DNA of 64,000 bases from Vitrella brassicaformis. Taxonomy: Eukaryota > Sar > Vitrellaceae. The stretch is from positions 1-64,000 of the forward strand of contig CDMY01000340.1 in assembly GCA_001179505.1 (NCBI GenBank), written 5' to 3'. This document shows positions 50,932 to 62,734 of the stretch, in pieces. Under the pieces are notes generated by a model. The model saw only the letters and a list, made by a program, of their open reading frames with translations, was not told the DNA's origin and did not search any database. A program made the position numbers and the translations under genes. The stretch's first letter is position 1, and each line of letters starts with the position of its first letter.

Positions 50932-53900
50932 ACTGACACACAACCAAGGGAGGGCGGGAGGAAGGGATGGGTGGGTGGGTAGGTTGGTAGGTGGTAGGCT
51001 GTACCTTAGTGGTGTTGAGGTTTGTAGCCGGCTTTGGTCTGAGGTGTAATTGAGCCAGTCACTCGATCAGAGCGGACGGGGCGGGGGGGAAAGGGGCGGC
51101 TGTTGGCACATATCCAGGTTGTGTCGTGTGGTGTGTGTAGCCGGGCCGGTCGTGGAGAGTGATGATTGACTGTTTGCTCGTGTGCTGTCAGTCAGTCATC
51201 TGTCTGTTGCTTCATTGCCTGTGTTTGCTGCTTGTGTCTCGGTCGAGCCAGCGGTCGGTTGTTGACTCACTCATTCATCCATCCATCCATCGCTCGATCG
51301 ATCGATCGATCGCTTGGCTAGACGAGACGAGCGAGGGGTGCGTTAAGGGCCACGATCGACGTACGTATACACACCCACAGATACACGTACAGCCAGGATT
51401 GTCTCGTCTTGTTGTGTCGAACAGCCATGGTGTGATTTCTGATGTATCGTGTGGCGTGGCAGGCCGGTGGGGTCCGTCCGTCATCCGTCCGTCCGTCCGT
51501 ACTCGTTGCCTTTTTCTCTTATTTCTCTTGGTCCGTCAAGCTAGCCAGCCAGGTAGGTGTACATACGTATGTCATATCGGTAGTGCCTGCCTGCCTCCCT
51601 GCCTGCAGTGTGCCTGCCTGCTGCCGTGTTGTTTGCCCGCCCGCCAGCTGGTGTTTGTGTGTGTCTTGTGCCTGTCTGTCTGTATATCGCTGCGGTCGTC
51701 GTTTGTTTGGCTGCCCGACCAGCCAGCACACTGCACGCCTGCACACATACGTACGGTACGTGAACACATACAAACATACATCGTGGGTGACTGACTTGCG
51801 TGGGTACCATGGATGGGATGGCACACTCATACCATGCCTCGCTTGTTTGGCCTTTGTATGCATGCACCGCACCCTGTGCGCATGGTGCTGCTGGCTTGGT
51901 CGTTGTTGGTCAGTTGGTTTGTTGTCTTGTCAGTTCGTCCGTCCGTCTGTCTGTCCGTCTATGAGAGCGTCTGTCTGTCCGTCCGTGTCTATCTATCTTT
52001 CGTCACATCGTGGAACCCAACACGTTCACATCCATACATCCATCCAAGATACATGCGGTTGTCCGTTTGTTGCCACTAACTGCTTGCTGTATATTTTCTT
52101 GCTGCTTATTAAGTGACTGAGTGACTGAAGTGAGTGAAGTGAGTGTCTGCATGCATGCGTGCTTGCGTGCATAGGTTTGTACCTATCTATCCATTCAGTC
52201 CGTCAGTCAGTCAGTCGACCCATTTCTTCATTGGTTGGTTTGTCGTCTCCGTGTCCGTGCAGTGCACCCGCCTCATTCACTCGCCAGATTGAATGACGCT
52301 GGCATGCCTGCGCGGTAGAACACCCCCCGCCCACCACGACGGCCGCACCGCACCGCACCGCACCCGTGGCAAGCACAGCCCTTCCTCAGTTGTGTCTTGT
52401 CATTCATGCGATGCCGTGCTGTGTTGCCCGAGTGGCGTGGCGGGCGTGCAGTGTTCTTACATACATACCGACTGGCGGGCGGGGTTTGCGGTGCCGCCGC
52501 GTCCCCCTGCCGTCGCCGCCCACGGTTTTGCTCACTCTTCTGTCTGTCGGGACTGTTCTTCGGTCATGGTGAGTGACGTGCTCTGAAATGCTATGCATAG
52601 CTATGATATCTCATGCAGACGTACATGATGATGCATGGAATTTGTTGGCGGATGATGGGTTTGTGAGGAGGGAGGGGAGGGGAGGGGATGGACTGACTGA
52701 CTCGTTCATGGGTCCATACATACATACACGCATTACCCATTCAATCAGCAGTTGTTTGCTCGAGAGGAGTCTGAACATCGGCTGGCTGGTTTGGCTGCCA
52801 GGCGGCAGGGGAGGGGGGGCGGGGCGAGGGTGTGGCATTTCATTTCTTTGCAGAGGCTGAGTACTACTGGCTGGCTGGCTTGCTGACCAACTACCTAAGC
52901 AGTGCTCTGCACCTGCCCTTTCAATTGCAGGCAGACCCACCACCCCCATACACACACACACACTCACACACACACGAGAATGGTGCAAATGGCGCTCCAC
53001 GTCTACGTCTTGCGTGCCACACTCACTGGCCTGCATACGCCTGTGCACAGGTAGGTACACACCCACTGTTTATACCACAGGTGCACCCACTTCTGCCTCC
53101 CACTGACTCATTGTAACTCACGGCGTTTTGTGCCGATGATCGGTGCCGACCAGACCACCAACAAGCAGGCAGGCAGGCTGGGCTGGGCTGGGCGATATCA
53201 CATCCGATTCATACGCACACTGTGGGTGCTCACATACATGGCCTGTCTGGCCACCATGGATGAGCCGCCTGTCAGTCAGACGTCTGAGTGAGAAGCCACC
53301 CCATCCAATCCACGCCACACACGCACACGTGCACGAGAATTAAAGCCACGCTGCTGCGTCAGGTCAAGCAGGTGGGAATTTGATGACACACAGAGACAGA
53401 GACATGGACAGAGAGGTGTGAGCGAGACTATCCTACTCTCCTTGTGTGGAGTGTTGTGTTGTGTTATGGCGGTGTCACTACTTGCTGCTTTGCTATTCCA
53501 TTTTCCATCAACCGCGTCTTCACTGCAGAGCCTTCTCCCGCAGAAGGTCAGCGAAGCGCGGCGCCTGCGTGCGTACCGAAAAGCCGTCTGACCTCTTTGT
53601 TGCTGCTGCGTGTGCTGCCTGGGTTGTGTTGGGTCGTGGGGTGGTGTGGTGTGGTGTGCGCGCGGTGCGGTGCAGTGACATGACGTGATCTCTTTCGGTG
53701 AGTACCCAGCTGCGTGTGCACATAACGGCAGGCAGGCAGGCAAGAGAGAGAGAGAGAGGTCGGCAGGCAGACAGACAGACAACCATGTCAGTCAGTCGGA
53801 TTTAAGGCATACACCACTCACTGACTCGCCAATCATTACACTCACTACTACCTCCTACCCTACTGGCTGGTCCTACTACTACTGCTATGCTATCGTGCAG

Positions 53901-56484
53901 GCACTCTCTCCCTGTCTGTCTGTCTGTGTCAGTCATGTGTTTACCCGGCTGTGTGCACGTCACGCCCACGAATCAAATCAATCAATCACGTGAGTCCATA
54001 TGGTCAGGGGGAGGGTGGGTGAGGGGTGGGCATGCACACATACCGACTACTCTACTCTCGATGGCAGGCACTTTTCCCCTAAACACTTGCTGCGAGCGTG
54101 CTTCGTCTTTTTCGATAGAAGTGCTTCACTCCTACATACATACATACCCGTTGCTAACGTGACGTGCGTGCGTGGGACACACACGACAGCATCTGTCATT
54201 CGGCGGCCGTATGGGCATTTCAAAAGTCAGTCAAGTGTTCTTGCCTGTTATCGTGGTGTCCTGTTGTGTTGTGTTAATTTCCTCCAGCGAACCAGTCAGT
54301 GTGTGTGCGTTGCGTAGCTAGCTAGGTCCCTTTCGCTCCTTGTTTGTTTTGCCCACCTGCTGTGTTTGCTGTGTGAGGGGGCTCAGTGAGCGGCCAAAGG
54401 GCATTATTCTGTGCGTCTGTCTGTCTGTCCGTGTGTCTGTCTGTGCGCCTGTCCACCTCTTTGTGTGTGGAGTCAACTAACTGCGTGAGAGGAAGTCGAT
54501 CGAGCGTTTCTTTCTTCTTTGTCTCTGTGTTGTTGTTGTTGTTGTTGGTATGTTTGTCCGTGTGGCCGTCTGTCTGCCTGTCTGTCTGCCTGTCTGTGTG
54601 CGTGTGTATCGTGTGTGCGTGCGCAGTGGTGTGCTGCAAGTTTTTAGTCCACAGTCAGTCAGCTGGCTCTCGGCCGCCAGACAGCTGGTGAGTGCGTTGT
54701 GTTGTTTGATTTTCTGTTGCTGTCAGTGCACTGCCTTGTGTTGTGTTGTGTGTGGTCCGTATGCTCTCCCTCTCCCTTTCCATGCCATGCAAGCCAGCTC
54801 AGCTCGCTTAACAAGTGTCTTCTGTCTAGGTGAGTGTGTGTGTGTGTGTGCGAGAGGTAACACCTCCCGAGCCACGCATCCCTCCCTCTCCCTCGTGCTT
54901 GCACTGGGCTCACTCCGTGGACGTGACGGGCCGTGTCTTTGCATGTTATCTTATGCTATGTACGTGTGTCGAGTCGGCTCACTCACTCCTTCACTTACTC
55001 ATCGCCAGCCAGCGCCTTTGTTCGTTCGGCTGAATGAGGTGGTGCGGGTGGGTGGGTGGTGTACGTGCGCATGTAGGTAGGTAGGTAGATTGCATCCTCC
55101 TTTCGTCCCTCTGTGGCTCTCCTCTCTCCTCTTGTCGCTCGCTTTGTGGTATTTTTGCAATCAACAGAATGGAAGGATCGATGGACCATCGATCCATCGA
55201 TGGATCGGTCGATGGTCCGTCGACAACCCCAACACGCAGGGCGTGCAGTTGCAGTGCGGTGCACACAGACAGACGTCTGGGCAAGCAGGCTGGCCGTTCT
55301 ATGTGGTGCTGTGCTGCTGCTGTCCGTCTGCGTGTCTCTATGTCGTCTGGACAAGACAAGACATATTAAACCAACGTACGTACACCTGTCTGATGGATGC
55401 ATGTGGCTCATGCAGCGTGTTGGTGAATTAAGTGGTCTGATGTGGTGGTGTGGTGTGGTGTGGTGTGATGGGTGTCTGATGGCATGTCTATATGGCATGT
55501 GGTGCCTCCCTCGTCTTCTCGTGCACGAACCACACACGCCCGTGGTGGGTGGGTGGACGTCTGTGTTGTACGTGTTCCCCATTCATTGTGTGACGGTGTT
55601 GTGTATGTGCCGCGCCATTTTCGAAAAGAATTACCGAATTGTATGTGTCTGTCTGTCCGCCCCCGTGCGGTCTGAGTACTTTTGCAGATTGATTAACGTA
55701 CGTATTCGCCACACACACGGATTCAGTCAGCTGCGCATGCTTGCAATGCACGCCACGAATTGAGTGACTTACTGGTGGGAGTCTGTCTCGTTTTGGCTGC
55801 CTCACTCAGCACACAGTAAGTAACAGCACACACACACACAGCGGATTCATATGTATGCAGAGCTAGCGAGGGGGGGATATCGACGTGACCGACAGACTTA
55901 CTGACACCACACGGCACGGCATGGCATGGCATGGACGCATACAGACGAGACGAAGGAGGTAGGTAGTTTCCTCATTCTGGTTCCTTCCTAAATCCCGTTT
56001 CTGTCATTTGAGGGGCAAAGGGGCCCGGCCGTGGGTCGCAGTGCAGTGCAGCCACGGCCAGCCAGGCAGTCAAGTCAGTCAGTCGAGTGCCCTCTGCTTG
56101 CCGGCATGCATAACTGTCCACATGTGGGCACGTCATGCGAGTTTGTGAGCCGCCTGGGGTGGTGGTGGGGTGACTGGGCGTCTTCTGTACGGCTCCGTGC
56201 AGTTCAGCCAGCAGTGTGCGTGTGCACTCACCTTGGTGGTCCTGTCTGTGATGGCATGCATGATGGATGGATGCTCGACAGACAGTCAGTGTGACACTCA
56301 ACTAACCACTCATTGGAATGCACACATACGTACGTACGTGTATCCAACTCAGCAACTCCATCTCTTCTTTCTTGTCGTACCAAATTGAACAAGGGGTGGC
56401 AGACAGGGACTGACGTCAGACACTGGACTGTGGGGTTCTCACGAGTGAGTGCGATTCCATCCATCGGTGCAGTCAGTGTCATCA
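50932..56484. other. 5.5-kb gene-poor region dominated by microsatellites
   Basis: No conserved protein is recognisable. Most of it carries TG/CTGT/GTCA repeats in the + orientation, the composition that introns of + strand genes show here, with short islands in the opposite sense (52950-52975, 53735-53785). Scattered acceptor- and donor-like sites (e.g. TTTGCAG at 52846-52852, CTGCAG near 53524 with GTCAGC near 53547) could belong to a spliced non-coding transcript or a very long 3' UTR. Open frames here are repeat translations. Confidence 0.5.
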
Positions 56485-57265
56485 TCATGCAATGGACAGC
56501 GCCTGCCCACGGCCCAGTCGGTCCAGGACCATACCATTTGATCTCAGGATTTTCACTCCACTGACTGTCAGGTAGGTCACGTCACCCGTCCGAACGTCGA
56601 TGTCTCCTCCCAACATGTCTCCTCCCAACATGCACACCCATCTATCTCATCCACCCGCTGCCCCCGTCGGTCTGTCTGCATCGATCGCATAGACAGATGG
56701 ATGTGGCATGCACATGTCGAAAGAGAATTCCCACAACCGACGACAAACTTAGTCAGGTCGATAAAACCTCACACACTCACCTTGTAGCACAGGCACACAC
56801 CTAGCACAACTCAACTACTCATCCATTCACTCCTTCCGCCCCCCCGTCACCAGCCTGTCCGTGCGTCTGCGTGACACGCGCACACCTCACGTCAAAGCCG
56901 CCACCCAACCGATCCACACACTCGAAGCAGAAGTCTGGCCAATCGCCCGTCTTCCAGTCCGTCGACGGCCAGCATGACGTCCGCCCAGTCAGGTCGGATG
57001 AGACCCACCAGCCTCATGCACGACAGGGCAGGCAACCAGGTGTATTGTACAGACACAGCTAGATAGGTCGTCGGATCGGCTTTATCGCATTGTCTGTCTG
57101 TCTCCCCATTTGAGCAGCGGCATTTCTAACTAACGCGCCAGTCATTTGCAGCCAGTCCTCGCTCGACAACGTATGCACAGCGGCCACAACAACATATCCA
57201 CCTCGCCGTATCAGCACCGCTCCCTTCCAAGCCCAGGCCTTCTCCTGCTTGGGGCTGATCTGCAT
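56485..57265 (-). CDS. uncertain small minus-strand gene or 3' extension of the TBC gene
   Basis: Three stretches downstream of the TBC stop look coding. The first is 57265-about 57135, starting MQISPKQEKAWAWKGAVLIR and continuing RRGGYVVVAAVHTLSSEDW. The second, about 57040-56892, holds LPALSCMRLVGLIRPDWADV and MLAVDGLEDGRLARLLLRV. The third, 56631-56485, is MLGGDMLGGDIDVRTGDVTY continuing LTVSGVKILRSNGMVLDRLG. The last contains a perfect 15-bp tandem duplication (56601-56615, 56616-56630), giving MLGGD twice. I could not find splice sites joining the three in phase. They may be one gene, two small genes, or extra exons of the TBC gene. No family recognised. Confidence 0.35.
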
Positions 57266-57274
57266 GGGACGAGC

Positions 57275-58882
57275 TCAGGTGGGCTGCCGGCGATTGTCAT
57301 CATATTCGCTCTCCAGTTCCTGCAAGCATGAAGGCATTGATTGGATTGCATGCCATGCGCCACGTCCATGTGCCGTCCGTCGTGGGGTTGGTAGCTCAGC
57401 TGACTGAGTGCTGCATGTCTTATGTGCTGACTGACTGACTGACTGACTCACCCTGAGCACCCCGATGGGTATCTTTATCGACAGAGCCGTCTGCACAAGA
57501 GCCTCGGCCTGACGCGCACACACACACACACACAGAGCATTCGAATGTGTCGTCGTGAGCATGGCATGAGTGTCTGACCTTGAGTGTGGTGGGTGAGCAC
57601 TTGAGGCGGTGCAGGATGGCCTCGAAGGACTCCTTGAACAGCTCATCTGCACCACACAGACAGACAGACAGGCAGGCAGCCGTCAACCATCGACGGATCG
57701 ACCAATGCACCCACCCGGAGGCTCTGTGTGTGTCGGCTCGGCTCGGCTGCTGACCTTGTTGGAGGGTGACGGTGGCCAGGGCGACTCGAAATACGATCTT
57801 GATGCCCTCCGCCAGGAAGATGTCCCACACACGCACCATCACCTGCACACACACAGATGCACACACACAGCCACGGGGGTGCGGTGCAATGGTGGGTGCA
57901 TCATAAATGTCGGTCTGTTGTGTGTTCCCTCTGTGTGTGACCTCGAAAGGGAAGTTGTATGTGAAGACGGTCATGAACCACTGGGACGCATACATGGTCG
58001 CGTCGACATTCTCGGCGCGCTACACACCACACGTACAACATACAGACAACAGCAGGGAGGGACATGGTTGATGGTGTCTGTCTGCCATGCCCACCAGGTG
58101 GTCGTGCAGGCGCGGCATGTGGGCCTGCAACAGGCGCTGGAACTGACACCCACACAGACAGATGGGAACGAGACACACGGTGGTGAATTGATGATCATCT
58201 CTTGTCAGTGTATGTGTGACCTGGTAAAAGTACTTGTCCAGCAGAGGCAGCCCGGGGCGGCTGTGCTTGCTGTGCTGACCCGAGCCCCGATCTCTCTCTG
58301 AAGAGTAAGTGTTTGGGGAAGGTGCGGCTGATGTCACGCGAGATGTCACCCTCACACACAGCCTCGGGCTCGCGAAGCAGACGCTGAATGACGCCGACAC
58401 ACAGACGTATACACACGCGCGTCTGCGTGTCTGCTTGTCTGTCTGTCCGGTGACCTGATAGAGTCCCTCAGGGTGTTTGTTGAAGAGGTTCCGCGAGGCT
58501 GCCAGCTTCTGCCACACAAAGCCGCGGAGGCAATCGGGGACGCCGTGACGGATCTTCTGCTTCAACTGCCAAGGCCAGATCACACACAAGGAACACACAA
58601 GCAATGCACTGCGATGGATGGATGGATGGATGCCGCCTCTCCACCCACCAGATCTCTGTTGTTTGTGCGGAATCTGTCGATGTCGATGCAGATAACCCGC
58701 CATTGGTGCAGGGACCGCAGATCATTGCGGTACTTCCACCCCTCGCCGCCCGACTGAGCCCTCTCCGCCGTCTCGGCCGGGAAGGAAGGAGCCGTCAGTG
58801 TGTCCAGCTCGCTGCGTGATTCATCATCTTCAGATGCTCCTTCGTCTGAAGGGACTGCTGCAGTCCGCATCTCACGCCGCAT
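57275..58882 (-). CDS. TBC-domain RabGAP, central catalytic segment missing
   Basis: GTPase-activating protein for Rab GTPases in membrane traffic. An acidic N-terminus (AAVPSDEGASEDDESRSELD) is followed by KIRHGVPDCLRGFVWQKLAA and DISRDISRTFPKHLLF, which holds the catalytic arginine finger. Later exons carry RPGLPLLDKYFYQ, FQRLLQAHMPRLHDHLV, MYASQWFMTVFTYNFPFEVM, VRVWDIFLAEGIKIVFRVAL and ELFKESFEAILHRLKCSPTT; the end is ELESEYDDNRRQPT. Between HLLF and GLPLLDKYF a TBC domain normally has about 50 residues including the YxQG glutamine finger. Here only about 65 bp separate them, and the frame changes. The gene may be damaged or the assembly collapsed. About eight exons. Divergent from PGM3. 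Confidence 0.83.
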
Positions 58883-59019
58883 TTCGGTCCGACCTCCTCG
58901 CTTAGCTCGCGGGGTGCAGGGTTTGAAACCCTGAAAAAGGAAACCCTGAAGCAATTTTTGAGGAAAGTGAAAGTGAGAGCGGTGATTGGGTGTAGCTGCT
59001 ACTGAAGTGAAGCAGAGGA
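58883..59019. promoter_or_regulatory. divergent promoter, TBC / PGM3
   Basis: 137-bp spacer with GCTTAGCTCGC at 58900-58910, identical to 15640-15650 upstream of IDH. It also contains a short direct repeat, GAAACCCTGAA (two copies near 58924-58952). Confidence 0.5.
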
Positions 59020-60967
59020 ATGACCTCCATCGCGATGCACCACCCGTCCGATGCGGATCTGCAAGCAGCCTTCTCAGGCCATCCCCCTTCCTCTTCTCCC
59101 CCTCCCCCTCTGCCCTACGGCACAGCAGGCTTCCGCGCAAACAGTGCCGTCCTCCTGCACGCCATGCACCGGTGCGGCATCTTCGCTGCACTGCGGGCCG
59201 TCAAGACCAACCAGACTGTCGGGGCGATGGTCACGGCGTCGCACAATGTGGAGCCGGACAACGGCATCAAGCTCGTCGACCCGACTGGCGGCATGCTGGA
59301 ACAGTCGATGGAGCCCATTCTGACAGAGTTTGTCAATGCAGACGATGCTGTCCAGGGCCTGCGGCGGTTGCTCGAGAAGATTGAAGCACAGCCAGGAGTG
59401 GCCAATGGTGGCGGGGGGCGAGTGGTGGTCGGGCAGGACACCCGGCAGTCGTCGGAGAGGCTCGTCAAGGCGGTCAAGGACGGGGCTCAGCTCATGGGAG
59501 TGGAGAGCATCGTCGACCTGGGTGAGGTGACCACGCCCCAGCTGCACTTCATTGTGCAACAGTGCAATGCCGCTGGAGCTGAGGGGCGAAGGATAGGCGA
59601 GTCGGTCTACTTCGAGCACTTTGGGGGCGCCTTTGCCAGGTTCTGGTCGCTGCTGCCGCCCTCCCCCTCCCCCGCCCCCGCCCCTTCATCCCTCTATGTC
59701 GATGCGGCAAACGGCGTGGGTGCCCTGAAGATCGCTCCGCTAGGCGAGCACCTCAGCGCCACGCTCTCCCCATCCCCTCTCTCGCTGTCGCTGCTCAACG
59801 ACGGCACGCAGCCGACAGACCAGCTCAACGAGGAGTGCGGTGCTGAGTACGTGCAGAAGATGCAAAGACTGCCGCGAGGCTTCGACGCTGCAGAGATGGT
59901 GGGCAAGAGGTGCTGCTCGATGGACGGCGACGCCGATCGGCTGGTGTACTTCTCTCCGGGCGGGGAGTCGGACCACCTCATTCTGTGTGACGGTGACAAG
60001 ATGGCCGCCCTCTACTGCACTGCCATTCAGCGGATGCTGGCCGAGATCGACCTGCAAGACAAGGGCAAGGGCCTGCGGGTGGGCGTTGTCCAGACGGCCT
60101 ACGCCAACGGCGCCTCCACCGCCTTCCTTGATCAGCTGCCTCACGTGGATGTGAGGTGCGTCAAGACGGGCGTCAAGCACCTGCACAGGGCAGCTGAGGA
60201 ATACGACGTCGGGGTGTATTTCGAGGCCAATGGCCATGGGACGGTGCTGGTGAAGCGGGAAAGGCTGGGCGAGTGGGCAAGCGTGGTGGAGGGGCGCGAC
60301 GAGAGAGCCTACGAGAGGTTGGTGGCCTTCCTGGGTATCTTCAACCAGACGACTGGGGACGCACTGGCCGACCTCCTGGCCACTGAGGCGGCACTCAAGT
60401 AAAGATGAGAGGAGGCTGATCTGATGTCTTCTGCACACCCCTTTGTTCTGTCTGTCTGTCTACAGGTACCTCAACATGTCATTTGCTGACTGGGCGGCCC
60501 TCTACACAGAGTTGCCCTGCAGACAAACCAAGGTCACCCAACAGATCCACGGTCCACACACGCGCTTTGTTTGTCCATTGTTCATTTTGTGTGTTCGTCC
60601 GTCCAGGTGGCGCTGCCCCGGTGGGTCTTGAATCGCCTACAGCCCCACCCAGAGCACGAGAAGACCCTCACCCAGCCCACTGAGCTGCAGGCAAGGGAAA
60701 CCACGGCTGCCTCACCCACACAAGCATCCATCGGGCACGTGTCGTGCTGTCACTCAGGCATCAGTCGACACCGCCGTCTCCTCACTCATCGCCCAGCACG
60801 GGGATGGCTACAGTGCTCGGGCGTTCATCCGCCCGTCGGGCACTGAGGACGTGTGTCGGCTTTATGTGGAGGCCACCACCGCCGAGGGAGCAGACCGCCT
60901 CAGTGACGAGCTGAAGGCGAAGATCAGTCAATTCGGTGCACAGATGGCCAAAAGCGTGATGAAATGA
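59020..60967 (+). CDS. PGM3: phosphoacetylglucosamine mutase
   Basis: Interconverts GlcNAc-6-phosphate and GlcNAc-1-phosphate in UDP-GlcNAc synthesis, feeding N-glycans, GPI anchors and chitin-type walls. Four exons. The first holds about 460 codons without an intron, unusual here. Active-site motifs in order: YGTAGFRANS, GAMVTASHNVEPDNGIKLVD (phospho-serine loop TASHN), CSMDGDADRLVYF (metal site DGDADR), VGVYFEANGHGTVL (sugar loop), and in the last exon AFIRPSGTEDVCRLYVEAT (phosphate-binding RPSGTED). The exon 1 donor sits within the final Lys codon: an apparent TAA at 60400-60402 is part of GTAAAG and is spliced out. About 540 residues, as expected. Ends TGA 60965-60967. Confidence 0.95.
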
Positions 60968-61162
60968 CAAAGCCATTTTGTAGTGGGGCAACAGACCCGT
61001 TTTTTGTCCGTTTGTCGTTACTTCCAAACGGACGCGACTTTTCCCTTTTCTCCCCTTCTCTGGAGCGGCGAGTTTTGACAGACACCTGATTGGCGCAGAA
61101 GGTGAGGGGCTCATCGTTCCTGTGTGGGGCGCCGCGGCCCCACCCCACATAGCTCGAGCCGC
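60968..61162. other. tandem spacer between PGM3 and the voltage-sensor gene
   Basis: 195 bp in the same-strand orientation, so it holds both the PGM3 3' end and the promoter of the next gene. No repeat or motif stood out. Confidence 0.4.
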
Positions 61163-62699
61163 ATGGACAGGAGACTCCCGGCTTACGAAACGGCAGAAGG
61201 ACACAAGTCCGCAGAGGCCAGCTGTTCTCCCGTGCAGCTGTCCCTCTCCTCGAGCGGCCCTCCGACGAGGGGCTCTGATTGCTCCGCTGACACCCCCCTG
61301 TTCTGCACACATGCTGATCGGCTCGACTTGACTGAGAGGGGCGAGGGGTTTTGTCCTTTGCTGCACATACCCAACCACTGCATGAGCCCACACTGGGGAA
61401 ACGAGGACGTAAGCGAGCGAACACAAGCGACCCTCATCCATACCTATGATAGATACTCCATCGTCATTGTCTCTTCAGTCCACTGCTGGTGACCCCGGTA
61501 GTTCGTCCGCCTCATCGGCAAGTTCGTCCTCTGCCTCTGCGGCCTTCCCTGCCGTGGCCGAGCTCGGGCAGTCATCCCACTCCTCCCCTCACCTTATCAG
61601 TCCCAAAGGCGCGGGCGTCAACATACGGGAAGATGACAGCCACCGTTCGGCCGGCGCTGATGGGGAGGATGGTTTCTACGCCAAGGCCAAGACCTTCGGG
61701 TCAGTCGAGGGGCTGATAACCCACCGTGCGGCCACCAAGGGGAGGCTGACGACCTGGGCCGATGAGGAGGACGCCAAGAGCCAGGCAACCAGTCTGTATA
61801 TGGACGGGCAGACCACTCCTGAGCCCTACTACAAGGTAGGTAGGTAGGTAGGTATTATGGTGCATATGCACACGCTCTGGAGCAGCAAATGTCTCGAGTG
61901 GTCTGTCTGCATTAATGTCTCTGACTCACTGCTGTGGCAGGTGGTGTGTCGGGAGATCACTGAAAACGGTTTCGTGACGTTCTTCATGACTCTGCTTACG
62001 CTTTTTGCCCTGTTTGGCAAAGACATCTGGGCGGCAGCCGCAGATGCGGTCGGTGGGCCAGTGTGGTGGCTGCAGGGAGACAGGGAGGAGATGACTGTCC
62101 GACGTTGTGAATGTGTGTGTATGTGTGTGTAGGAACATGACGACGAGTTCAACATTTTGACCATGTTGTGTCTAGTGCTGTTCACTGTCGAGATGGTCCT
62201 CATGTCCATCGGCCAACAGGACTACCTTTTCGGCTTCTTCTTCTGCCTCGGTGTGTAGAGAGCACGGGGAATAGATAGATGGATGGATGGGTGGATTGCT
62301 GGGATGGGACGCGCCATGCCATCTCTCGCTCTCCCTGCCCCCTTCAGATGCCGTGTCCACAGCCTCCCTGATTCTGGACCTCACGTGGATCTCTGACGCC
62401 CTGCAATCAGGAGAATCGGTGGAGAGCGCATCCGCGGCCAGGTAAGAAGGTCTGTGTCCATTCATCCATCCATCCATCCATCCATTGATCCAAATGCACA
62501 CAGGACGGGTCGCACAGCGCGTGCCGGCAGCCGCGCCGGCCGTGTGGTGCGGCTGTTCCGCCTCATCCGCATTGTCAAGCTCTACAAGGTCATCATAATG
62601 CGCATCGGAGGCGGCAGCCACCCCAGCCACCCCAACCACCCCCACACACAGGGCAAAGGACCCCACAAACCACACACGGTACTTACTTGCAAAGGGACA

Positions 62700-62734
<35 letters not shown>

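Noticed and set aside
51159-52116. Overlapping long open frames in the 51-52 kb region
   Set aside because: Their sequences are translations of GTCT, GTCC and ATCC microsatellites in several frames, without conserved motifs or splice logic.
60400-60402. TAA ending phosphoacetylglucosamine mutase after exon 1
   Set aside because: It is part of the GTAAAG donor; splicing to 60466 restores Lys-Tyr-Leu-Asn and the essential RPSGTED motif lies downstream.
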